DNA of 64,000 bases, from contig BCIH01000020.1 in assembly GCA_002897115.2 (NCBI GenBank), positions 51,388-115,387 of the forward strand, written 5' to 3'. The position numbers were made by a program, and so were the translations under genes. Source of the stretch: Prototheca cutis (Eukaryota; Chlorophyta; Trebouxiophyceae; Chlorellales; Chlorellaceae). How positions within the stretch are numbered: the first letter of the stretch is position 1; each line of letters opens with the position of its first letter. This document shows, piece after piece, positions 49,006-59,486 of the stretch. The notes under the pieces are model-generated. The model ran no database searches. It was not told the DNA's origin and was given only the letters and a program-made list of their open reading frames with translations.

Positions 49006-51276
49006 TCAAGAGCCTTTGCTTCCAGTGCTGCTGAGAGAGTTGAACATGCGCCTGAGGTCCTGCACCCTGGGAAAGACTCCCTGCTGCTCCTCGTGTGCCT
49101 CTCCAGAGCCCACCACGGAGCCTGAAGTTTCATTGCCTGGTACGGAGGAAGTGCTGGAGCTGGCAGAAGCCTCTGCAGCGGCGCCATGCAGTCTCGCAGC
49201 CGCTGCAGCGGCGGCCACCGTGGCCGACGACAGCGAACTGCTGGCGCTCTGTGGCAGGATGGACTGCGCCCTGTCAAGGGAGTGCCCAGCGGCGACCAGA
49301 CCCACTGCAGTTCCGACAGCTGGCAATGGCAGGTGCTCGTCGGGGCAAGGTCCGCATGGCAGCGACAGAGGCAGCTCCCCTGGGGTCAACTCTGGCACCC
49401 GGGCGTCGGCGCCCAGCACCCAGTCGGAAGACTGCTCCGCCAGCACGCCAACTTCCGCGCAGCTTCCGTGGGACGAGGGCCGGCGCTGTGCCTTGGCGTG
49501 TGTGGGCGGCACACGCATGATGTCTGCATCGGGTGCCGACTTGCCCGCCGTCGCCGGCATCTCCACCGCAGCCTTGCTGGCTGCAGTGGCGCCCACGGCG
49601 TCGGGGCCCGACGTGCGCCGGTGGCCGCACAGCAGGGCTGCCAGGCTGGACACGAAGCACGTGGCCCGGCCGTCCTCGGTATCGGCCTGGCCATCAGCAT
49701 GCAGGGCCACAGAGTCCGGCTTCACGCCCTTGAGTGGCTGGGCATCAGCCGCACCCATGCTGCGGTGCAGGCCGCCCTTGACCGCCACGGCAAAGCTCAT
49801 GTAGCGGGGCATGCCCTGGGCCAGACCTGCCACCAACGAGCATCGAGACTGCGGCACCTCGGCTGCTGCAGCAGCTGGGTCGCTGGCGTGGACACGGTGC
49901 CAGGTGGCAATGTCCATCGGCGGGAGCAGCGCCATGCAGCGAAGACTGTGCGGCTGCAGTTTCCTCACCATTGCTGCAAAGATTTTGGGAGCTCGAGTAC
50001 GGGATGAGTCGTGGTGTGTGGGGCAGGCATGGGGATTGCATGCTTTGCGTACGACGCCCCCCATCCCAACATCCGCGTTACCAAAGCAATACCTGAGATG
50101 GAGGGACGCATGCCGCTGAGGAAAGGGCGCCCCTTGTTGGCCACAGCCAGGGCGAGGTTGGCATATCCCGCGGGTTCGGCCCGGCCTTCCACCACGTCCT
50201 CGTGCAGAAAGTCAAACACCAGGCGTGATCCCGGCGCCGACAGGGCTGCCACATCGCTGAGCAGGGCGTCCACAGATTCTGGGCTCAGGTGGGCCAGTGT
50301 GCCTTCAGCCACAAACACTGTCTTGCTGCCGGGGTCAAATCCCGCGGCGGTAAGTGCGGGGATGAAGGTGGCAAGGTTGTCCCAATCCACAGTCACAAAA
50401 GCAGGTCGTGGGTGCAGGTTCCGGTTGGGCAGGACTGCGTAACAGTGGGCGTTGGTGAGTATAGGGCTGATGCCTGGGAAGTGGAAGCAAGGGCCACCGT
50501 CACGCACACGGTGGTGAACACTGGCAATCCCGGTGTTTGGAGGAATGATTGAATTCCAGTCTTGGAAGCATGTCCCGACGCAAGAGCCAAACCCATCAGG
50601 ATGTGTGTGCCGCACCTTTTTCGAGCAGGGCACGCCTGTCCTGGTGAGCTTCCAGGTCGTCCACATCAAAAAACTGGAGAAGAGCAGAGGTGGCGGAGTG
50701 TCATCGTTTTGGGGCAACGGGTTCACACATGCGTTTTGGCCGGGCATTCAATGAGCCACAATGGCAATCCTGCCCACATACAAACCCGGAAGCCATGGCT
50801 GAACGTACCCTGACGTGGGGGAATCGCATGCGATAGGGCCTGGTGTCGTAGCCCGGGCGGAGGAGGACGATCTGGCGGGCCCCCTCGTCCACACCGTGCC
50901 TGATCTGGGAGTCGAGCCACAGGGAGCGGGCTGCCATGTAGGCACAGATGCCGGGCACCCCGCCCTGGGGCCCGTACTCCACAAAATTCTGATAGTGCCA
51001 GGCAAAATAGGGAATAAGCCAGCTGGAAATTTGCCAGGAGGGCACCAGGCAGTCCCGGAAGCGCTGCAGCACGGGATCGCTGTGCTCTGGCATGGTTGAC
51101 AGCAGCATCAGGTTGGACAGAGGCAGAGGCCATGACGCCGTCAGGGCGTGGTACGGACCCCAGCGACTGCTCCCCTCCACATGTGGCACATGTGCCGTTT
51201 TAGTCGACTTTGTTGGGGCGGAGGGCCCGTGGTTGCCGTCCAGTGTCGTGAACAGCCTGAGCTTTGGTGCCACCAT
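49006..51276 (-). CDS. SAM-dependent methyltransferase, LCMT/PPM-like, with long C-terminal tail
   Basis: Belongs to the leucine-carboxyl-methyltransferase-like group that includes many bacterial and plant enzymes of unknown substrate. Four minus-strand exons (50809-51276, 50616-50673, 50093-50434, 49006-49973) with phases 0, 1, 1 give 611 residues. The SAM fold is visible: RQIVLLRPGYDTRPYRMRFP (motif I, where relatives have LGAGFDTR), then VRFFDVDDLEAHQDRRALLE with the ribose-binding acidic residue, AFVTVDWDNLATFIPALTAA, TVFVAEGTLAHLSPESVDAL, and APGSRLVFDFLHEDVVEG. The catalytic part closes near MPRYMSFAVAVKGG. The last ~250 residues are an Ala/Ser/Pro-rich, probably disordered tail without family likeness. 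The start is uncertain (another in-frame ATG lies upstream at about 51351). Target substrate unknown. Confidence 0.8.
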
Positions 51277-51976
51277 TGTTCGAACCGGGACTGGGCACTG
51301 GCCGCCGAGGCTGGTGCCCAAACTCGATTGGTCTCCGTGACGGTCAAACAATGCTATCCGTACGTGACACTGAAATGAAATGTCTCACTAGTTTCTATCG
51401 CATTGTATTTGGCATGTATTTCCACGTTGGTGCGTGTCTCGGCGACGTGGGGTGACCGTGCATGGTGAAATGATAGGGTCGACCGTACGAGGCATCTCCG
51501 CTCCGGGCGATCGACTTCCTTCTTGGTCGATGCCCTCGAGGCAATGTTGTATGCCGACGAAACATGCACTCCAATGCAATGTGCTATGAGCATGGTGTTC
51601 ATGAAACTGTTGGACCCTTTGGTTTGTCTATCAGAATGGGGCGAGCTTGGGGTTGGACCGCTTCATCGGTCCTGCCGACGGTCTCCGACCGGACCCCATC
51701 TGTGTCGCGGGCACCGCGAGCTCCAGCGTGCTGTATTCATAGAGCACATGCTCCCGTGTGTTACCTCTCTGTGGACCTAAACAACACATTAAAGCTTTAA
51801 TGGCAGCTCAGAAGATAATCGAGTGCACTGGTGGAGGATAAGAAAAGACCGGACCAGAATCACTGCAAATTTGGGGCCACAGCATGCGGTCCATTCAAGA
51901 AAAAATACAGAAGATCTACATGGGGGGGTATCAGTCACAGCAAGGCAAGGCACTTACAATGAAAGTCGCGTGGTCG
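51277..51976. other. Intergenic, no gene seen
   Basis: Promoter side of the methyltransferase and 3' UTR of the beta-mannosidase. Frames are short and unsupported. Confidence 0.5.
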
Positions 51977-54900
51977 TCATGTAGAGAACTGCCCGGAACT
52001 GAGCAGCGAGACAAGCGCACACACTGCCAGAGCAGCCAGCAGCGAGCGGATGAGAGAGGGTGCGCCTCCGCGGGCGGCTGATGCCGGTGCACTCCCGGCT
52101 GTGGCAGAGTAGTCGAGCATGCTCTGCTGCAGTGAGCGCACCCGAAGACCCGAAGCAAAGCTATCGCCGTTGAGCGGCTGAGCGCCAGGCTCGGCTGAGA
52201 ATTGCACAACCTGGGGCTCCCATGGCAGAACCAGGATGCCACTGGCGTTAAAGTTGCCGGCAATGCCCGCCGGTGGCTCCAGCGTCACCCACAGTGCCAC
52301 GGCTGAACTGCTGATCTCGAGCAGGACGGAGTCCGGTGAGCTCCCCAGCAGCGCCACGCTGAGCCCCGGCGGGGTGCCCCACAGCCGGGCCATGTTGAAA
52401 TCCACTGGGTAGAACAGCGCCTCGCTGCAGCCCAGGGCGTACGCTGCTGTAGTAGAGCAGGCCGAAGAAGCGCTCGCAGTGCTGTTGTTGTCGGCAGAAG
52501 ATGCTTCACAAAGAGCGTTGGCGCTCGACAGTGCCTCTTCGACACCAACAGTTTCTGTGCCTTGGAGTCCAAATGGGTTGGGGTATCTGTCTCCCAGCGG
52601 CGTGACAGTCTCGGGGCAGAACCGCAGACGCAGCAGGAAATCTCCGCTGGTGGTCAGCTGTGTGGGAGCTGCGCCCTGCGTGACCGCGTTGCCAATGTCG
52701 GAGAGACCGGCAGAGTATATGGCTGCGCCGCTGAGTGCTGGCACGTTTGCTTGCAGCGTCGTCAGCTCCACTGCATCCTGGGCAGTCTGGCCACCATACA
52801 GGACCGCCTCGACCTTGAGACTCCCACGCACATCTACGGGCAGGTCGTTGAGCACGGTCGCCCGGGCCTGGCCCCCGTCGTGCCAGACGGACAGGTATAC
52901 GGGGGCAAAAAAGCGTTGCGCTGCATGGTGCAGCAGCTTCCACTGGCCTCCGTAATTGATCCCTGACCAGGATGGGCCCTGTACAAATGTAATGGTGGAT
53001 GTTGTCGGTACGGTTTCATTCATTTTATGGACTGTTCTGTTGCATGGCATTTGCATTGCCCAGCAACAAGAGCCTTGACATCCCAGGTGCGAAGTTGGTC
53101 CACGGGAATCTACCCAGCTCTCCCACGCATCCAACCTGCCAGACGTCATTGAGCTGCCAGTAGAGCATGCCCATCGTGTGCGCCGAGTCGTTGACCTTCC
53201 CCCTTCGCCACACGCCCGCCGCCGTCTCGTACGCCAGTGCCTGTTGCACCTGGGTCAAATGCGTAAAGGCCAGGAACTGTGTTGCGCTAGCACTCAGCGT
53301 CCCGGGGTTGCTGCTGTCGACCGTGTCATTGGTTATCACGACAGACGGGCCGCCAATCGTCACTGTGGCGGCGGCGCCAGAGGCTGGGCTGGTGGCTGTG
53401 CTCGTTCTGTCACTGGCACTGGTGGCATCACTTTCGCTGACGCTGCCATCAGACGACCCGGCAGCGGCAGTCGTCAGCGCTGGGCCTACTTCTGAGCTGG
53501 ACGACGACGGTCCATCGAATGCCGACACGCTGGGCGGTGTTTCTGTGCAGCGAGATGGCATTGGCTCATTTAATTGCTTGTACATGAGTGCTTGCATTTC
53601 CACACACGCGGTACAATTCACACACAAACATGTACCTTGGCTGGCGACAAAGTGCCGGGCCAGCTGGTCCTTTAGCTCCTGGATTCCGTCGGCATGCCGC
53701 ATTCGAAAGGCGGACAGCCCGCTGTTGATGGACCAGTCCCCCATCTCAGACACCGGCTCGTAAACTGCGTCTTGGAAGAAGGAACGAGCTCAAAGCTACG
53801 TGCGCATCGTCGACAAGCATGCCAGGCATGTTGCAGTGCTGCTCGTATCCCAATGCCACAGCACTTTCAGAAAAGCCACATGCCCGTGCGACACAGGGCC
53901 CCCAACCACGTCGCCCCGCACCTGAAAAGGAGGGCAGGGACATGAAGCCAAACTCGGAGACAAACTTGGCGGGGGGATACGTTCCGGGGTCAAAGGCATC
54001 AGAGATGTAATCGTAAAAGTGCACGTCCCCATAGTCTGGGTCAGACACCGCGCCCCAGCGCTTGACATATGGGGCAACCGACAGCAGGCCATTGGAGGGG
54101 CTGGTGTCCACAAACGCGACCCCCGGATCCAGGGCAAGAAGCGCCGGTCGGACGACGTCCAGCACCAGCGCCCCATAGTCCACGGCGTAGAGCTGCGGCG
54201 AAGAAAGCGTGACAATGTTCCAGCCAAAGGAAGCCTCCACCTCGTTGTTCCCGCCCCACAGCACCACGCTGGGGTGCCAACCCAGACGCAGCAGCTGATG
54301 CTGCACCTCCAGTCCCACCTATTTTTTGTGGATAAAGGTGTTGTGACTACTGCATTTCATGCGTTGTCACTGTGTGCCATGGACAAGGTAATAAAAGGTG
54401 CTGATGCTCAGAGTCCATTCGAGTCCGCAAAACTCCCACCATGGTACGAAAAGTCACAAGCACGGTCCCTTTCTTTCCCCCAAAGCAAAGGACCAAACCA
54501 AGCAGATGCACCTCTTGCAGGAACGGGGTGTCGCGCGGGTACGCCGCGCAGGCGAGCATGACTTCCTGCCAGATCAGCACGCCTGCTGCGTCAGCTGCGG
54601 AGTACAGCGCGTCCCCGGCGTACCTTCCGCCACCCCAGACGCGGATCATGTTCATGCCCGCGGCCTTGGCATCGGCAACTTGGCGAGCCAGGACTGCGTC
54701 CGTCACTCGAGATTCGAACACATCCGCAGGGATGGCGTTGGCGCCTCGGGCATACACCGGCACGCCGTTGACGGTGAAGTAAAAGGTCTCGCCCCAAGGC
54801 TGCAGGGGCTCCGTGACCAACGACGCCGTCCGCAGGCCAATGCGCCGTGACAGCGTGGAGACCGCTGCAGTTGGCAGTGCCATTGTCCCTGATGACCTTG

Positions 54901-56422
54901 TTGCGGTCAACGACTCCTCCTCATCAAGGGCTTGCACCCGTCCGTCAAAGGCATTGGCACTCAGCACGCTTTCGGTGGCAGGCCGGTCCCAGTCAAACGG
55001 GGCTTCGTCAAAGCTTTCAGCCTCGGGACTACTGCTGCCCGCATCGGCGACAAACTCCGCTGCTAATGTGTACAGGGGCTGGGCACCCAGGTCCCAAGGC
55101 CACCAGCGCTCGGCAGTCGTCAGCCCTGGCAGACTCAGATTGGCAACCGCAAGACAGCTGTCCAATTCGTTCAGGACAGCACAGCTCTGCGCTCCAGGGT
55201 CAGACGATGCATGCCCCCCGCAGTCCAGGGTCACTGCCGCATCGCTGGCCCATGCGGCTGGGTGTGTATCATTGCCAAGTGTGAGACGGACGACCCCGGA
55301 CTGTGGGGCACCACCCAGCGGCGGCTGGAAGGACAGGGTGACGCCGAGATTGATGCCGCCAGCACCGTCCTCGGTCTGCGACACCACCATCCCTGTGTGG
55401 GTTGATTGGGAATCATTTGTATCAACTGAGCTGTGGCCATTGGTTGGCACTTGAATTGCCATTGATTCTTGTGCACAAGCAGCATGCATACAGCGCTGAG
55501 CGATTGCGTGGCACGGACCAGCAGTCCTCCCTTAACTTGCCACCAAAAAAACAATCCTGCACTTTGATGCATGCACAGTCATAATACCATCAGCATCAAC
55601 CCATGCCACCTCCGCGCACCAGTCAGAAAGGGTTCCGAATAGGCCGTGAGGGTAACGCCCCCAGTGACACATGAGGGTGCAAACGCGGGCCCCCAGTCCC
55701 AGCCAAAGTCTGATGCGGCCTTGCGGATGAAATTGTAGTTGGGCAGTCCGCCCTTCTGCTGAACAAAAGGCACAGTGTAAGGATACGCATCGGCCGCTGC
55801 TCCTGCCACCGCAGGCGCAGCAAAGATGGTCAGGCGGAGGGTGTTGTTCCGCCCCGACCCAGCGGGCTCCAGCAGGTCTGTCACGTCGACCTTGACTGGC
55901 CGATGCGCGTTCTGGGCCTCGGCCACGGTCTCCCCGTTCAGGACCAGCTGGGCGGCGGTGTCCACGCTCTCCAGCTGGAGCAGCCAGGACGTCGCAGCGG
56001 AGGGGTCGTCGGGGGTGGAAAAGCTGCCGCTCCACGTCCAGTTGTCGGTCGCGACCCAGCGAAACAGCAGCTCATTGTACCTGCACGTCATTGTAGTAGA
56101 TAATAATGACATCCAGATTGTAATTCAGGCATCCATGGCTCTTCATATCGTGCGCATGGCCAGGTGTCGAGTGCTAGCCACCGCCACGGCCCCACTTGGC
56201 TCACCTGTAAAATGGGTCGCCAGTGAGAATCCCACTCTCCAAAAGCTCCGTCAGGGCGCAAGACGGAAATGATGCAGACACACCAGAAACATTCGCATAT
56301 CCATGGCGGTTGTCAAGCGTCCAGGTGACCGGCTCCGTCAGTGCCCACGACTGCTGGGCGCCGGCCCTGGCCACGCAAGCCAGCGCAAGGAGCGCCACCA
56401 CTACAAAATCCTTCACATCCAT
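51977..56422 (-). CDS. Beta-mannosidase, glycoside hydrolase family 2, secreted
   Basis: Removes beta-linked mannose from glycans, in the lysosome/vacuole or outside the cell. Seven exons (56205-56422, 55620-56080, 54512-55392, 53922-54318, 53636-53770, 53136-53542, 51977-52978), all in phase, give 1166 residues. A signal peptide is clear: [20 protein letters not shown]. The GH2 jelly-roll domain holds [18 protein letters not shown] and [15 protein letters not shown]. The catalytic barrel shows [20 protein letters not shown], the acid/base Glu in [17 protein letters not shown] and the nucleophile Glu in [36 protein letters not shown] follows. A Ser/Thr/Ala-rich insertion of about 100 residues lies between the nucleophile and that last motif. 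The C-terminus is hydrophobic ([17 protein letters not shown]), suggesting a membrane or GPI anchor. Longer than the ~880-residue animal enzyme. Confidence 0.94.
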
Positions 56423-56855
56423 TCCATGAATTATAATAGCGCACTACGTCCAGAACCCAACAAAGGTCGATCTTTGCCAGCACGCGGGTCGCCATGTGTT
56501 ACTGGATTTACCAAGTCTCGGCCCCCTTGAATCCAACCCGCTGCGTGCGCGTTGGCGTCACCACGCGCGCCTGGATCACCAAACCCTCTGCTGGAGCACT
56601 CGCTGCTGCCTGCTGGGAAACCACTCGCTGACACTCCTCCAGGAAACCCTCCAAACACCACCAAGACCTATCCCTTACAAGGCATGTGAAGCTCAAAATC
56701 AAACTACACAAATGAATAATCAAGGCTGGATTGGGGTCACATCGTCGGCGCAGTTCACTCCACAGAGCGGTTCCATTCCCTCTGACAAAGGATGGCCAGC
56801 TTCTAGGGAAGTACACGTGCGACTGTCATCTGTCATGGTCACATGGTATGCAGCA
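56423..56855. other. Intergenic
   Basis: Promoter of the beta-mannosidase and 3' end of the next minus-strand gene. Nothing else seen. Confidence 0.5.
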
Positions 56856-57655
56856 CTATGCAGGCCTTGTCGGCGGTCCATCCCCATTGCTTCCATTCTG
56901 TGAACCCACGGAGCTCAGCCTTTCGCCTGCTTTGGACAGCCAGCTGCCTGTCTTCTGGGCGGCAATGTTCAGCCACCCTTCGGACTTGTGCAGCGCACCC
57001 GTGCCCCACTTTCCAGCAATGCCAACGGCATTGTCAATGGTGCTGACAAAGCGGTCGGCAGCCCGATCGGCCACATCCATCACGCTGTCTCCCACTGCGC
57101 CAGAATGGCGGGCCGTGGCCGGCCGGCCAGCCTGCATATGTATGGGGCACAAGGGATTTGATCGTATGCATTTTCCGCATACCATATTCACGCTTTGATA
57201 AATGTGTGTCGGAGTGTTCGACCGGCATTGCACTCCAAATTTCTCAAGAACCTTCTCACCTGCTCTGGCCCCGTCTGGGGTTGGTGCTCCAAAGGGCCGC
57301 CTAACGCGCCAGCCCTTGGGTACGCGGGACCTGTGGTCGGCGCAAGCACATGACGCTGATGACAGAGTCGATCGACGCACGACAGGGCAGAACAGGGAAG
57401 GGACGAATGTTGCTGGTCACCCATCTTCCTGGCCTGCCTCCACCCCTCCACCCTACCCTGGTGTGGACTCGGGACGGGAGTGGTACCAGTCTGACGAAGT
57501 TCTGCGGCCTCTGTGCTGGCGGGATTCACGCCCTGAGAGGCCAGGGCAGCATCGCTCGATGCCACAGGGTCGATGACGGGGTATGTCACCCTGCCGTCCA
57601 CTAGTGACATGCCTGTAGTCCTTGCCTCCTGAGCCTCAGGAGTGACGGCAGTCAT
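56856..57655 (-). CDS. Small hydrophilic protein of unknown function
   Basis: Not recognised. Three minus-strand exons are proposed: about 57451-57655, about 57263-57334 and 56856-57135, joined in phases 1 and 0. The product of roughly 180 residues starts MTAVTPEAQEARTTGMSLVD, contains a Gly/Pro/Gln-rich middle (GPAYPRAGALGGPLEHQPQ), and ends in an amphipathic Ala/Gly/Trp-containing region: DSVMDVADRAADRFVSTIDN, then WLNIAAQKTGSWLSKAGERL. There is no signal peptide or membrane segment. The C-terminal half could form amphipathic helices, somewhat like stress or LEA-type proteins, but this is only compositional. The exon joins rest on phase alone. Confidence 0.5.
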
Positions 57656-57877
57656 GTTCGAAGTCGAGGTTACAAATTATTTTCAGGTTTGTCGAAATCG
57701 TATTTCTGCGAGCGGCAATGTGCGGATTCCGTTTGACGCCGGCGATTCCTCTCGACGCGTGGGGGGGGGATAGCCGGCTTCGTGACCCCAGGTTCACGTC
57801 AGGTTCCGAACCACGTGCACTAGCAGCTGCGGCGGCTCTCAGCCCTCTGCACTCCTCTGCTCACAGACATTTGCCAT

Positions 57878-58782
57878 TTATTGCAAGCCTCCGTTCAATG
57901 GCTCAAGAAGCTCCACGAGAACGTCCTTGGCCTTTTGAATCACGCCAGCAGGCAGGCTCCCCGGGCCAGACTCTGCCTGGTGCGCCGCCAGGAAGTCCTC
58001 CACCGCCGCTGGCACCCCGGCCTCGACCAGCCGTCCACGGTTTTCTTGCCGCTCTGCCAGCTTCAGCAGCACCCCCACTGTCTTGTCTGCCACGCCTGTG
58101 CACGTTCGAGTGTGAAGGGTGCGATACTAACTTCGGGATGGCGACAATGTTTGGCGCTTTGTAAACACATTGTTAACAAGCGCGGTAGCGGGTATCCCCC
58201 CCCCCAAAAAAAAATAAAAAAAAATAAAAAAAAATAAATTAATAATAATAATAATAATAAAGAGGGGAAAACACAAAAGCCTCCCCCACCTTGGTCAACA
58301 TTGGGCTTTCGCAGCAGCACCAGGAGTTTGGGCACCACACCCTTGTCAATGGCGGCAGAGTGCACGCCGTCCAGCGCCAGCAGCCACTGCAACCGGCCTA
58401 ACCCCGCCCGGACCATGAAGGGCTCGCTGGCGTCCATGAGCTGCAGGGTATGGCCTACACCGTGGCTGGCAACACTGGGCGCCACGCGCCATGCAGCAGA
58501 ACCCATCAGCAGCAGCGCGCAGGCCTTGACCAGTCGCAGCCGGATCGGGTCGTGGGGCAGCTCGCCTGAGGCTGCTTGACGTGGACGGGGGTGGTCCACG
58601 GGGATGTGGTCAAGGGGGCCGGGGAGCGAAGTCAGTGGTCCTTATCCACAGAGAAGAAACAACACATGAGCAGCTTGTGCGGCAAGAGATCCCAGGATCG
58701 ATCCATTGCGTGTGAGTGCTTTAGTTCGACCCACTTGCCACGATCCACACCCCGTACCTTGGCTGCCAGCCATGCTGCTCAT
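57878..58782 (-). CDS. Armadillo-like helical repeat protein
   Basis: Three minus-strand exons (58758-58782, an exon from about 58577 to 58289, and the last from about 58095 to 57878) join in phase 1 each and give about 180 residues beginning MSSMAGSQ. Helical repeat units of armadillo type are seen: RLVKACALLLMGSAAWRVAP, AGLGRLQWLLALDGVHSAAI, DKGVVPKLLVLLRKPNVD, and TVGVLLKLAERQENRGRLVE, then AGVPAAVEDFLAAHQ. This recalls the nucleotide-exchange factors Fes1/HspBP1/SIL1 and other small armadillo proteins, without a decisive motif. An alternative upstream exon in another frame (FFRAALGSAAQVLAQDPWAQ) could add an N-terminal part, so the start is not secure. The second intron holds an A/T-rich simple repeat. 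Confidence 0.55.
58203..58260. repeat. A-rich and (AAT)n simple repeat in an intron
   Basis: Blocks of A8-A9 separated by T, then about seven AAT units, in the last intron of the armadillo-like gene. Confidence 0.9.
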
Positions 58783-59296
58783 GGTCCTGGGCCCAGGGGT
58801 CCTGGGCCAAGACCTGGGCTGCCGAGCCGAGGGCAGCGCGGAAGAAAACGGCTTACATGCTGTGCCCATGGGGCTGGCCCTGGATGCTGCATCTGTCCAT
58901 GCGGCGCATGTGCGCTCGACCACTCGGGCGATGCTCTTTCTGCTCATTTGATGGCAGGGCGTACGGCTCAACACACCTACAGAGCCGGAATGCCAATGCA
59001 CGCGCTTCAACCCGCGAGGAATTCCCTGCTTGTCAATAAAATAGATAAATGCTATTATTGTATATTGTTCATGGCGTTTAGGAACTTCTCTGCGGGGACA
59101 GGTCAGGCCCCGAGACGAATGCACTTCTCAGCACGTGCACGCAGGCTTGATGTGCCAAATCATGCCGTCCTCTGCCGTGCAGGGCAGAAATAATGCAACC
59201 AGCTCAGCCAGCAACAGCGTCACATCACCCCGGGGGTTGCTGGGCATCACGGATGGCCCGAAAATTTCCACACTCTTTGCATGGCAATAGGAAGGT
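58783..59296. other. Intergenic, no gene seen
   Basis: Between the armadillo-like gene and the 3' side of the Fanzor element. AT-richer near 59030-59080. No terminal inverted repeat of the element was identified here. Confidence 0.45.
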
Positions 59297-59322
59297 GGAC
59301 CACCTCAATGATGGACCACCTC
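59297..59322. repeat. Direct repeat GGACCACCTC x2 near the Fanzor right end
   Basis: The 10-mer is present at 59297-59306 and 59313-59322; the first copy overlaps a short palindrome (GGTGG-A-CCACC). It may lie near the element's end, but this is not shown. Confidence 0.7.
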
Positions 59323-59329
59323 CGGGACT

Positions 59330-59486
59330 GTGTTCCCTTCCCGGGGCAACGAGCTCTGGGCTCCTTGGCCCGGGAAGGGAGCCCCCAGGGTTTCGACCCC
59401 CGGGGCTGCTTTCCCTTTCCGGGGAAGGGAAGGAGGCCCAGGAGTTCCCACCCCCGTTGGAAGGCTATAACCTCCCAGGATGGATT
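59330..59486 (-). ncRNA. Candidate Fanzor guide RNA (omega/fRNA) scaffold
   Basis: Directly after the Fanzor stop codon, on its 3' side, lies a block of strong hairpins. One stem is perfect over 12 bp (59334-59345 with 59369-59380, loop 23). Next is a nested hairpin at 59380-59407 with a GGGT/ACCC stem closing a 4-base loop, inside an outer AGCCCC/GGGGCT stem. A third stem spans about 59411-59431 (CCCTTTCC with GGGGAAGGG). In TnpB and Fanzor systems the guide scaffold is transcribed from the 3' end of the nuclease gene, in the same direction, and ends near the element's right end, so position and strand fit. No transcript evidence is available; a G/C-rich 3' UTR without function is the alternative. 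Confidence 0.45.

Noticed and set aside
58790..59124. Minus-strand frames upstream of the armadillo-like gene as a separate gene
   Set aside because: No consistent splice phases or recognisable domain; one segment may be an alternative 5' exon, which is noted in that gene's entry.
59341..59480. Hairpin block as a rho-independent terminator or rRNA fragment
   Set aside because: Eukaryotic context, no U tract, and no resemblance to rRNA helices.
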